A DNA stretch of 5,825 nucleotides, taken from an uncultured Clostridia bacterium. Lineage in GTDB: Bacteria; Bacillota; Clostridia; TANB77; CAG-508. The position numbers and the translations under genes are program-made. Positions 1 to 5,740 of the stretch are shown one piece after another. The stretch spans positions 1 through 5,825 of the forward strand of contig CAKPJR010000067.1 in assembly GCA_934162925.1 (NCBI GenBank), read 5' to 3'. How positions within the stretch are numbered: position 1 is the first letter of the stretch; the number at the start of each line of letters is the position of its first letter. The notes below the pieces were generated by a model. The model searched no databases, was not told the DNA's origin, and was given only the letters and a program-made list of their open reading frames with translations.

Positions 1-407
1 ATAGAACAGCAGCAGATGTAAGACATGTATTTGATAAAGCAGGAGGAAATTTAGGAACAAGTGGCTGTGTTTCATATATGTTTAACAAAAAAGGTGTTAT
101 TGTTATTGATAAAACAAAAACAGATTTATCTGAAGATGAACTAATGCTACTAGCTTTAGATAACGGAGCAGAAGATTTCAATGTAGAAGAAGAATGCTAT
201 GAAATTATAACAGAACCATCTGATTTTACTACAGTTAGAGAAGCTTTAGAAGGAGAAGGATTAGAATTTGTAGAAGCAGAGGTTCAAATGATTCCTACAA
301 CATATGTTTCATTAGACGAAAAGGGATGCGAGAGAATGCAAAGACTAATAGATAACCTAGAAGATTTAGACGATGTAATGGATGTATATCATAATTGGGA
401 AGAATAA
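1..407 (+). CDS. yebC: YebC/PmpR/TACO1-family protein, C-terminal 134 residues (5' end outside window)
   Basis: The frame is open from the first complete codon at base 3 and ends at TAA 405-407, so the gene starts upstream of the window. The first residues read R-T-A-A-D-V-R-H-V-F, followed by G-G-N-L-G-T-S-G-C-V-S-Y-M-F, the signature of the central domain of the YebC family. The acidic C-terminal part (E-E-C-Y-E-I, P-x-x-F-x-x-V-R-E-A-L) also fits. Full family members are about 240-250 residues, so somewhat more than half is present. YebC proteins were described as DNA-binding regulators (PmpR); the mitochondrial relative TACO1 and some bacterial members are implicated in translation, notably through proline stretches. 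Which role applies here cannot be told. The ATG at base 78 lies inside the conserved core and is not the true start. One CGG occurs out of frame (AAC GGA, near base 164) without any frame break. A terminator follows at once. Confidence 0.95.
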   Translation, partial: RTAADVRHVFDKAGGNLGTSGCVSYMFNKKGVIVIDKTKTDLSEDELMLLALDNGAEDFNVEEECYEIITEPSDFTTVREALEGEGLEFVEAEVQMIPTTYVSLDEKGCERMQRLIDNLEDLDDVMDVYHNWEE

Positions 408-410
408 AAG

Positions 411-444
411 AAGCCCCTCTCAAAATATTTGAGAGGGGTTTTCT
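411..444 (+). terminator. Rho-independent terminator, probably bidirectional
   Basis: An 11-bp perfect stem pairs CCCCTCTCAAA (414-424) with TTTGAGAGGGG (428-438) around a three-base loop, followed by TTTTCT. It lies four bases after the yebC stop codon. An A-rich run (407-412) precedes the stem, so the opposite strand also has a T-run. It can therefore also end transcription of the converging tmcAL gene, whose stop codon lies 40 bases away. Confidence 0.93.
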
Positions 445-484
445 ATTGCAAAATTATTATAACATGCTTTTATTAAAAACACAA

Positions 485-1709
485 TCAAACAATTATTAGC
501 TTTTTAGTATAGTCTAAATTGGCTTTTGAATCATATTCATATCCCAGAGTATAAATATTAGAAGCTAAAATATCTTTTGAAAGCATTGCTTCTAAGGTTT
601 TATTTGAATTTGTATCTACAAATTTTTTTACAGAAGTTATAACAGGGTATTTAAATTTTTTGTTGCCCATTTCAGATAAAAGATTTTTTCCTCTTTCACT
701 TATTCCTAAAACCCTAATATAAGGTTTAATTTTATAAGAATCCAGAATGTCTTTTTTTGTTATATTTAATAAAGCATATAATAAGATTCGTTGTATTCTA
801 GAACGAGTATATCTTTTTGATTTGATGTTATTTATTAAATCTTCCAAATTATTACAAGAGTTAGCTGCATTTTTTATAGAGTTTTCTAGACCCTCGCAAA
901 CATCTTGAAGATTTGCAATTTCATCTATATTCATTTTTCTTAAAGTAAATATTATTTCTTTTTCAAAGGCATTAATACCAGTTATGGTTTTTCCATATTT
1001 AATATTTGAAGATAAAATATTAAAAGATTCTTTTGGAACTAATCTTTTTATATCATTATTGTTTTGAATTAAATTTCTTATTGCTGTAGCACTAGCAAAT
1101 CTTCCATTAGCATCCATATCATTGTAGCCTGTACCAATTCTTTTTATAGTTATAGGCAAGATTTTACTTTTATACTTTTTAATGGACTTTAAATATTCTA
1201 TTGCAAGTATATTATTTGGAGAAGACAGAATATTAGAATATCTTCTTATGTCATTTAAATAAAACAATATTGCATTTTCTCTAGCTTTTGGATAAGACAA
1301 GCCTTTATCAAGCTCATGATTCAAAATAGTCAAATACTCTTTTGGCTCATTATAAAATATATCTGCAAACTCATTTAGTATAGATAAATTTCCGAACTTC
1401 GCTACCAAAAGACAATGTAACATCATCAAATGCACTTAAAAGTTTAATTGCACCCTGAGCAAAGTTTTCTGCACTAGATAAACTATAAACTGTAGGTAAT
1501 TCTATAACCATATCAAAACCACATTTTATAGCAATTTCCGCTTTAGACCATTTATCAATCAAAGAAGGTTCTCCTCTTTGGCAAAAATTACCACTCATTA
1601 TACAAACAGAATAATCTGGGTTTACTAATTGCTTTGATTTTTTTAATTGATAAAGGTGACCATTATGAAATGGATTATATTCAGATATAATTCCTAGGAT
1701 TCTGCTCAT
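485..1709 (-). CDS. tmcAL: tRNA(Met) cytidine acetate ligase TmcAL (YlbM family), with one +1 frameshift at an in-frame CGG
   Basis: TmcAL uses ATP and acetate to form N4-acetylcytidine at the wobble base of elongator tRNA(Met). The start is ATG 1709-1707, with GGAG at 1720-1717 seven bases upstream. Residues 12-18 are N-P-F-H-N-G-H, the HIGH-like nucleotide-binding motif. M-S-G-N-F-x-Q-R-G-E-P follows at 38-48, E-L-P at 70-72, and the conserved F-G-S-E at 101-104. The frame then meets CGG (1394-1392, codon 106) and would stop at TGA 1373-1371 after 112 residues. Skipping the C gives GGA AAT (G106, N107) and 302 further residues to the stop at 487-485. That stretch includes P-I-T-I-K-R-I-G near 185-192 and S-A-T-A-I-R near 206-211, both typical of the family. 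The joined protein has 407 residues, against about 415 in Bacillus subtilis. A GTG-started separate second gene at 1435 has no ribosome-binding site and would lack the catalytic motif. Alternatively this could be a recent pseudogene or carry a sequencing error. Confidence 0.92.
1391..1394 (-). other. Putative +1 recoding site CGGA in tmcAL
   Basis: Minus-strand codons read GAA GTT CGG AAA in the initial frame. The continuing frame reads GAA GTT (C) GGA AAT, giving E-V-G-N. One skipped base restores a full-length TmcAL. The codon before the site is Val GTT. I see no Shine-Dalgarno-like sequence close upstream, no prfB-type CTT-TGA, and no obvious downstream stem-loop. Shares C-GGA-W-AT with the two other sites in the window. 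Confidence 0.75.
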
Positions 1710-1727
1710 TATTTTACTCCTATATTA

Positions 1728-1757
1728 TTGCAAATTTTATTTATTTGTTGATATAAT
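1728..1757 (+). promoter_or_regulatory. Candidate sigma-A promoter toward rnhA
   Basis: TTGCAA (1728-1733) and a perfect TATAAT (1752-1757) are separated by 18 bases. Transcription would start near 1764, so the leader of about 150 bases before rnhA would contain the large palindrome at 1803-1873. It overlaps the oppositely directed tmcAL promoter. AT-rich DNA produces such matches by chance, so this is moderate evidence. Confidence 0.5.
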
Positions 1758-1781
1758 ATCATAAAAGATAAAAAAAGACAA
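1753..1781 (-). promoter_or_regulatory. Candidate sigma-A promoter for tmcAL
   Basis: On the minus strand TTGTCT (1781-1776) and TATTAT (1758-1753) are separated by 17 bases. Transcription would start near 1746, giving a short leader of about 37 bases before the tmcAL ATG at 1709. The -10 box shares bases with the -10 box of the divergent + strand promoter, so the two could compete. Confidence 0.5.
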
Positions 1782-1802
1782 ATAGGTAATTTGTTTAGTT
1801 CC

Positions 1803-1873
1803 GGGTGAATTCAGGACAGTCCTCAAAATCCCCAGGTTTGGCGATTTTGAGGGACAGTCCCTAGAATTCCCCC
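1803..1873. repeat. REP/MITE-like imperfect palindrome with two GGACAGTCC cores
   Basis: The left arm 1803-1830 and right arm 1843-1873 pair around a 12-base loop (1831-1842). Matching blocks are TCAAAATC (1823-1830) with GATTTTGA (1843-1850), the two GGACAGTCC copies (1814-1822 and 1852-1860), and GAATTC (1807-1812 and 1864-1869). The outer ends are GGG and CCC. Each GGACAGTCC is itself a near-palindrome. The arms differ by one-base bulges, as in an ageing element. It is clearly richer in G+C than its surroundings. GGGACAGTCC-type palindromes are known from REP sequences moved by REP-associated tyrosine transposases (Y1 family); assignment to that class is inference. It lies in the probable rnhA leader, 43 bases before the ATG, and lacks a T-run for a normal terminator. 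Confidence 0.75.
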
Positions 1874-1916
1874 TCACACAAATTACAATTTCTTAAAGAT
1901 AAAGAAAGGAACAAAA

Positions 1917-2352
1917 ATGGACAAAGTTATAATTTATACAGATGGAGCATGTTCTCGGAAATCCAGGACCAGGAGGATGGGGAGCAATACTTATGTTTAA
2001 TGATATAAAAAAAGAAATAAGTGGTGGCAGAAAAGATACTACAAATAATGTAATGGAAGTTACTGCTGTAATTGAAGCTTTAAAGCTATTAAAAAGAGAA
2101 TGTGAAGTAGAAGTGTATAGTGATAGTGCATATGTAGTAAATTGCTTTAATAATGGCTGGATATATAATTGGATAAAAAACAATTGGAGAACTTCTGGAA
2201 AAGAACCAGTAAAAAACAAAGAATTATGGCAAGAACTATATGCTTTAACAAAAAAACATAAAGTAAAATTTGTAAAAGTTAAAGGCCATAGTGACAATGA
2301 ATTTAATAATAGGTGTGATGAACTAGCAAGGGGAGAAATAAGTAAACAATAA
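1917..2352 (+). CDS. rnhA: Ribonuclease HI, with one +1 frameshift at an in-frame CGG
   Basis: RNase HI cuts the RNA strand of RNA-DNA hybrids in the cytoplasm. The start ATG 1917 has AAAGGA (1905-1910) six bases upstream. The first 13 codons give M-D-K-V-I-I-Y-T-D-G-A-C-S. The next codon is CGG (1956-1958), and the unshifted frame ends at TAA 1998-2000. Skipping the C gives GGA AAT CCA, and with it the invariant G-N-P-G-P-G-G. The reconstructed protein is 144 residues (E. coli: 155). All catalytic residues are present: D9, E47 (in T-T-N-N-V-M-E), D69 (Y-S-D-S), H124 (V-K-G-H) and D134. The basic segment W-I-K-N-N-W-R-T-S-G-K near 85-95 is also present. No ATG after the shift could give a functional enzyme: an ATG at 1942 would omit the first aspartate and has no ribosome-binding site. 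The intact downstream sequence suggests a working gene under selection. Confidence 0.94.
1956..1959 (+). other. Putative +1 recoding site CGGA in rnhA
   Basis: Codons read TGT TCT CGG AAA in the initial frame; the required reading is TGT TCT (C) GGA AAT, giving C-S-G-N. The glycine and asparagine produced are among the best conserved residues of RNase HI (G15-N16 in E. coli numbering), which fixes the shift to this exact base. The codon before it is Ser TCT. A GGAG at 1944-1947 lies eight bases upstream, but the other sites have nothing at the same place. Confidence 0.78.
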
Positions 2353-2397
2353 ACTGTTACCAAAAAATTACAAAAGAATAACATTTATATTACAATA

Positions 2398-2426
2398 TTG
2401 AAATAAGTTATAATTTTACATATAAT
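2398..2426 (+). promoter_or_regulatory. Sigma-A-type promoter for the HD-GYP-like/EndoQ operon
   Basis: TTGAAA (2398-2403) and TATAAT (2421-2426) are separated by 17 bases, a near-ideal match. Transcription would begin about 2433, giving a leader of about 24 bases before the strong ribosome-binding site GGAGGAG (2446-2452) and ATG 2457. I see no clear terminator between rnhA and this promoter, so some readthrough from rnhA is possible. Confidence 0.65.
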
Positions 2427-2456
2427 AAAGAGGATTAAGAAATATGGAGGAGAGCT

Positions 2457-2999
2457 ATGGAAAAATCGATTTCAGAACATATATTGTCAGAAAAAGAATT
2501 TGGTAAAAAAATTGAATTAATGAATGTATTAAAAGAAAAAGAAGGAATATTTTTCGATAATACAGTAATATTTAAAGCTCTAATTACCAAGATGTTTATA
2601 GATGTTATGGATATAGAAGTAGATGAAAATGAGGTAGTAACAGCAATGATGCTATGCCAATGTAAAAAAATCAATAATGCTCAAGATATAGAAAAAATAA
2701 AATCATATGCAAAAGATAGTGCCAAGTTTCTAGAAGAATTAGGGTTTAAAAAGGATTTTTGTTTATTGTGCGAACAACATAATAGATATAGTAATAATTA
2801 CCCAAGAAAAAAAGAAAGTGACATATTAGAGTTAATAGATCAATTTGGAGGAATGCTTTTAGATAGACCAGAAAGAGTTGCGTTTCCAATAGAAGAAGCA
2901 CTAATATTGTTAGAAAGCAGAAATTTAAAAGGTTGTAACAATATATATTTAGAGGATTTTAAAAAATTTATTAACATAGCAAAGGAGATAAACATATGA
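2457..2999 (+). CDS. Degenerate HD-GYP-like protein, 180 residues, probably without catalytic metal site
   Basis: The start has GGAGGAG four to five bases upstream. I do not recognise a named protein, but the order of motifs resembles an HD-GYP domain. The region around E-Q-H-N-R-Y-S-N-N-Y-P (106-116) stands where HD-GYP proteins have H-H-E-R-x-D-G-S-G-Y-P. D-Q-F-G-G-M-L-L-D-R-P-E-R (128-140) followed by P-I-E-E-A-L stands where they have A-D-x-F-D-A-L-T-S-D-R-P-Y-R and P-E-E-A-L. The HD dyad expected in L-H-D-I-G-K appears replaced by L-C-Q-C-K-K (66-71), and the GYP is reduced to N-Y-P. A cyclic-di-GMP phosphodiesterase activity is therefore unlikely; a binding or structural role is inferred. 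There is no signal peptide or membrane segment. Its stop overlaps the next start in ATGA, and EndoQ follows, so it probably acts with or is co-expressed with a DNA repair enzyme. Confidence 0.8.
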   Translation: MEKSISEHILSEKEFGKKIELMNVLKEKEGIFFDNTVIFKALITKMFIDVMDIEVDENEVVTAMMLCQCKKINNAQDIEKIKSYAKDSAKFLEELGFKKDFCLLCEQHNRYSNNYPRKKESDILELIDQFGGMLLDRPERVAFPIEEALILLESRNLKGCNNIYLEDFKKFINIAKEINI

Positions 3000-3178
3000 T
3001 AGATTTTTATAAACATAGTCTTTTATCAATTCTTGGGAAAAATGCTGGTTCAATGTCAGAAATAGAATATCCAAGAGAAATTTTAAGTAACTACGATATG
3101 TATTTAAAAAAGTTGATAGAAAAGAAAAAAGATATAGAACAAAATGGTGGGAATAATAACACGGAAATATATTTATAA
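2996..3178 (+). CDS. Unrecognised small protein, 60 residues
   Basis: The ATG at 2996 overlaps the TGA of the preceding gene (ATGA), which indicates translational coupling; AAGGAG at 2982-2987 lies eight bases upstream. The protein is soluble in appearance. The N-terminal part (D-F-Y-K-H-S-L-L-S-I-L-G) is followed by a charged probable helix (Y-L-K-K-L-I-E-K-K-K-D-I) and a low-complexity N-G-G-N-N-N tail. I know no family for it. Its position between an HD-GYP-like gene and EndoQ, with tight spacing on both sides, supports it as a true gene. A CGG at 3162-3164 is out of frame here (ACG GAA), and the frame passes it normally. Confidence 0.65.
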   Translation: MIDFYKHSLLSILGKNAGSMSEIEYPREILSNYDMYLKKLIEKKKDIEQNGGNNNTEIYL

Positions 3179-3194
3179 AGGATGGAATAAAAAA

Positions 3195-4388
3195 ATGTAC
3201 GAAGTTTTTGCAGATTTACACGTGCACATAGGAAGAAGTGAAAATAACAAACCAATAAAAATAACAGCGGCAAGAAGCCTTAATTTTGCAAACATTGCAA
3301 AAGAATGTAGAGATAGGAAAGGAATAGATATAGTAGGAATTATAGACTGTGCATCACCATATGTAATAGAAGATATAGAGAATTTTTTAAAAACTGGCGA
3401 GGCATATGAAATAAAAGATGGCGGAATAATATATAAAGATAAAGTATGCATAATTTTAGGAAGTGAAATAGAAACTTCAGAAAAAGGCCTAAATGGACAT
3501 TGTGGAAGTGCTCATAATTTATGCTATTTTCCACATTTAGAAGATATAAAAGGTTTTTCGAAAGAGATGAGTACACACATTAAGAATATTACATTAAGCT
3601 CTCAAAGAGCAAACATTTCTGCATATGAGTTAATTGATATAGTAGAAAAATATAATGGAATTTTAGTGCCAGCACATTGTTTTACTCCACACAAAAGTTT
3701 TTATGGAAATTGTACAGACAGATTAGAAAAAATATTTAAAGAAAAATATTCTAAAATACCTGCAATAGAATTAGGCTTAAGCTCCGATACATTTTTAGCA
3801 GATACTATTTCAGAATTAGAAACAAAAACGTTCTTAACTAATTCTGATGCGCATTCATTACCTAAAATAGCTAGAGAATATAATAAAATGTTGGTAGGAG
3901 ATATAAGTTTCAATGAACTATTAAAGGCCTTAAATAATGAAGATGGAAGAAAAATTATAACAAATTATGGATTGGATCCAAAGCTTGGTAAATATCACAG
4001 AACATATTGCGAAGTTTGTGGCAAAAATATACCAGGAAATGCACCTGTAACAGTATGTAATACATGCGATAGTAAAAATATAACAATGGGAGTGTACGAT
4101 AGGATAGAAATAATAAAAGATAAAGAAAAAACAAAAAGTCCAGAGATTAGACCAGAATATGTTTACCAAATACCACTTACATTTATTCCAGGACTTGGAA
4201 AGAAAACAATAGACAAACTATTGGATAATTTTGGAACTGAAATGAATATATTGCACAAACTAAGTAAAGATGATTTGGAAGCAGTTGTAGGAGAAAAAAC
4301 AGCAAATAGTATAATTTCAGCAAGAGAAGGAAAAATGACAATACAAGCAGGTGGTGGAGGAGTTTACGGACAAGTTAAAGCTTGCTAG
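3195..4388 (+). CDS. EndoQ-type endonuclease (PHP domain, zinc finger, helix-hairpin-helix), 397 residues
   Basis: EndoQ nicks DNA on the 5' side of deaminated bases (uracil, hypoxanthine, xanthine) and abasic sites. It was first found in archaea, with bacterial members related to Bacillus YqxK. PHP metal ligands are visible: H9 and H11 in D-L-H-V-H, D51 in I-I-D-C, E91 in S-E-I-E-T, H161 in V-P-A-H-C, and D218 and H220 in N-S-D-A-H. A four-cysteine zinc finger follows (C272-x2-C275-x12-C288-x2-C291). The C-terminal region (about 320-385) holds F-I-P-G-L-G-K-K-T, a helix-hairpin-helix-like motif, and ends in a G-G-G-G-V-Y-G-Q-V segment. The length matches bacterial EndoQ. I chose ATG 3195 because M-Y-E-V-F-A-D-L-H-V-H puts the first PHP motif at the usual distance, and AAAGGA (3177-3182) lies 12 bases upstream. 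An upstream in-frame ATG at 3144 overlaps the preceding gene and would contain CGG as its seventh codon. No in-frame CGG occurs in the 397 codons. Confidence 0.92.
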   Translation: MYEVFADLHVHIGRSENNKPIKITAARSLNFANIAKECRDRKGIDIVGIIDCASPYVIEDIENFLKTGEAYEIKDGGIIYKDKVCIILGSEIETSEKGLNGHCGSAHNLCYFPHLEDIKGFSKEMSTHIKNITLSSQRANISAYELIDIVEKYNGILVPAHCFTPHKSFYGNCTDRLEKIFKEKYSKIPAIELGLSSDTFLADTISELETKTFLTNSDAHSLPKIAREYNKMLVGDISFNELLKALNNEDGRKIITNYGLDPKLGKYHRTYCEVCGKNIPGNAPVTVCNTCDSKNITMGVYDRIEIIKDKEKTKSPEIRPEYVYQIPLTFIPGLGKKTIDKLLDNFGTEMNILHKLSKDDLEAVVGEKTANSIISAREGKMTIQAGGGGVYGQVKAC

Positions 4389-4435
4389 AATGAAAAGTAA
4401 AAGACAATAAGTTTTCTAGATAATGTAAATTTAAT

Positions 4436-4467
4436 CTACGAAAATTGTAGGGCGAATTTATTCGACC
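4436..4467. repeat. Small paired hairpins between EndoQ and the membrane-anchored gene
   Basis: CTAC (4436-4439) pairs with GTAG (4447-4450). It is followed by an imperfect palindrome, GGGCGAAT (4450-4457) with ATTCGACC (4460-4467), whose core CGAAT-TT-ATTCG is perfect. The G+C-rich patch stands out from the surrounding AT-rich spacer and could be an eroded interspersed repeat or a weak processing or termination signal. A similar start, CTACGAAA, recurs at 5722-5729 in the other intergenic region. The rest of the 122-base spacer (4389-4510) shows no convincing promoter. Confidence 0.45.
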
Positions 4468-4510
4468 GCACTTCAAAGAATTTATTAAAAAATAAGAAAG
4501 GGGAATTCAA

Positions 4511-5693
4511 ATGAAAAAGGAAATAAGTAACAAAAAAGCAGTGATTGCACTGATAGTAATAGCTTTATTGCTAGTAACTTTAGGAATGGTGTATGCAAAT
4601 TTTTTTGCAAATAAAAAAGAAAGCAATGATATACTAGAAGGAGAAAAAGTAATTCAAAATGAAAATAAAAATAATGAGACAGTAGCAAAGAAAAAATATT
4701 CAGAAGATATACAAACAATTGCAACACTAGAAGATGAAATAACAACAAATAGTGTATGGTGCGGAACATTTCAATTGGTATGGAATGATATGGTTAACAA
4801 TGTAGTAAAACAAAATGTAGTATTCACACCACAAGAAAAAATAGTAGAGAACTTAAACAAACAAACTTTTAAAGAAGACCAGCTTTCAGAAAAAGATTAT
4901 TATAAAGTATATGATTTATTAACATTAGAATTAAAAGAAAAAATAGAAAAAGGAATTAAAGAAAAATTTAATGAGAAAAGTGATATATTAGACAGCATAG
5001 ATTGGTCAGGAGTTCCTAAAGATGCTTCACGGATATACAGATAATTATAAGAAATATCTATTCTATACAATGTTAAAAAAAGAGTTTAATTTTGAAAATG
5101 ACTTTGATGAATTAGACAATGGAACATTTGGAACAAAGTATAATGACATAAAATACTTTGGAATAAATAAAGACTCAGATTCAAAGTTATATAATCAAGT
5201 TGAAGTGCTATACTATAATTCTGAAAGTGATTTTGCAGTTATACTAAATACAAAAGAAGGTGAGCAAGTAATACTATGTAGAGGAGCAGAAGGTGAAAAT
5301 TTTGCTACAACATATAATAACATAATGGAAAAAGCAAATGCATATAAAGGAAACAAAAAATTTACAGAAGATGATTCCTTAAAAGTTCCAAACATAAAAT
5401 TTAATACTAAAAAAGAATTTGAGAAATTATGTAATAAAGAATTTATTGCTAAAGATGGTGATAAATGTAGAATAGAACAAGCAATACAAACAATAGAATT
5501 GGAAATGGATAAATCAGGAGGAAAAATAAAAAGCGAAGCAGCTATAGTAATGGTAAAAGAAACAGCTATGATGCCTGTTGTAGAACAAAGATATTTTTAC
5601 TTAAATGATGAATTTACAATGTTCTTAAAAGAAAAGGATAAAGATATGCCATACTTCGCAGCAAATATAGAAGACATAACTTTATTTCAATAA
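4511..5693 (+). CDS. Membrane-anchored extracellular protein, possibly serpin-like, with one +1 frameshift at an in-frame CGG
   Basis: The start ATG 4511 has AAAGGGGA (4497-4504) upstream. Residues 10-32 form one hydrophobic segment after a lysine-rich start, so the protein is probably anchored with its C-terminal part outside the cell; a charged linker runs to about 65. The frame meets CGG at 5030-5032 (codon 174) and stops at 5042-5044. Skipping the C continues as D-A-S-G-Y-T-D-N-Y for 220 more residues, 393 in total. Features suggesting a distant serpin: F-Q-L-V-W-N-D and N-V-V-F-T-P (87-107), V-P-N-I-K-F (292-297), S-E-A-A-I-V-M (341-347) at the place of the reactive-loop hinge, and F-Y-L-N-D-E-F-T-M-F-L (362-372) before the C-terminus; the length also fits. 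This fold assignment is inference. A separate gene starting at ATG 5022 is possible because AGGAG lies at 5008-5012, but it would have no export signal. Confidence 0.78.
5030..5033 (+). other. Putative +1 recoding site CGGA in the membrane-anchored gene
   Basis: Codons read GCT TCA CGG ATA TAC AGA TAA in the initial frame; skipping the C gives GCT TCA GGA TAT ACA GAT, that is A-S-G-Y-T-D, and opens 220 further codons. The preceding codon is Ser TCA. As in the other two sites the restored codon is glycine GGA, followed by W-A-T. Confidence 0.7.
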
Positions 5694-5740
5694 ATTACAA
5701 TTCACATAAGTAAATCATTTTCTACGAAAGCGACATGACC

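Noticed and set aside
1391..1394. Simple CGG reassignment to another amino acid, as reported in some Firmicutes
   Set aside because: Reassignment leaves the reading frame unchanged, but all three genes need one base to be skipped to continue.
485..1435. A separate 316-residue minus-strand gene starting at GTG 1435
   Set aside because: There is no ribosome-binding site before it, its first 14 residues match nothing in TmcAL, and alignment places the conserved part from the GGA after the CGG. It is the second half of tmcAL.
1942..2352. A separate 136-residue RNase H-like gene starting at ATG 1942
   Set aside because: It would lack the first catalytic aspartate and has no ribosome-binding site, while ATG 1917 has a good one and supplies the missing N-terminus after one skipped base.
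1893..2384. A long open frame on the minus strand opposite rnhA, with hydrophobic content
   Set aside because: It is a shadow of the real rnhA frame; AT-rich coding DNA read backward gives F/L/S-rich sequence, and rnhA is secure by its motifs.
2352..2397. A terminator after rnhA from TGTTA/TAACA pairing near 2356-2382
   Set aside because: Only about five weak pairs with a long loop and no T-run; not enough to call.
1956..5033. prfB-like programmed frameshift signals (internal Shine-Dalgarno plus CTT-TGA) at the three sites
   Set aside because: None has CTT-TGA or a stop codon at the shift point. GGAG eight bases before the rnhA site and AGGAG seventeen bases before the third site are at different distances, and tmcAL has none, so they are not a shared element.
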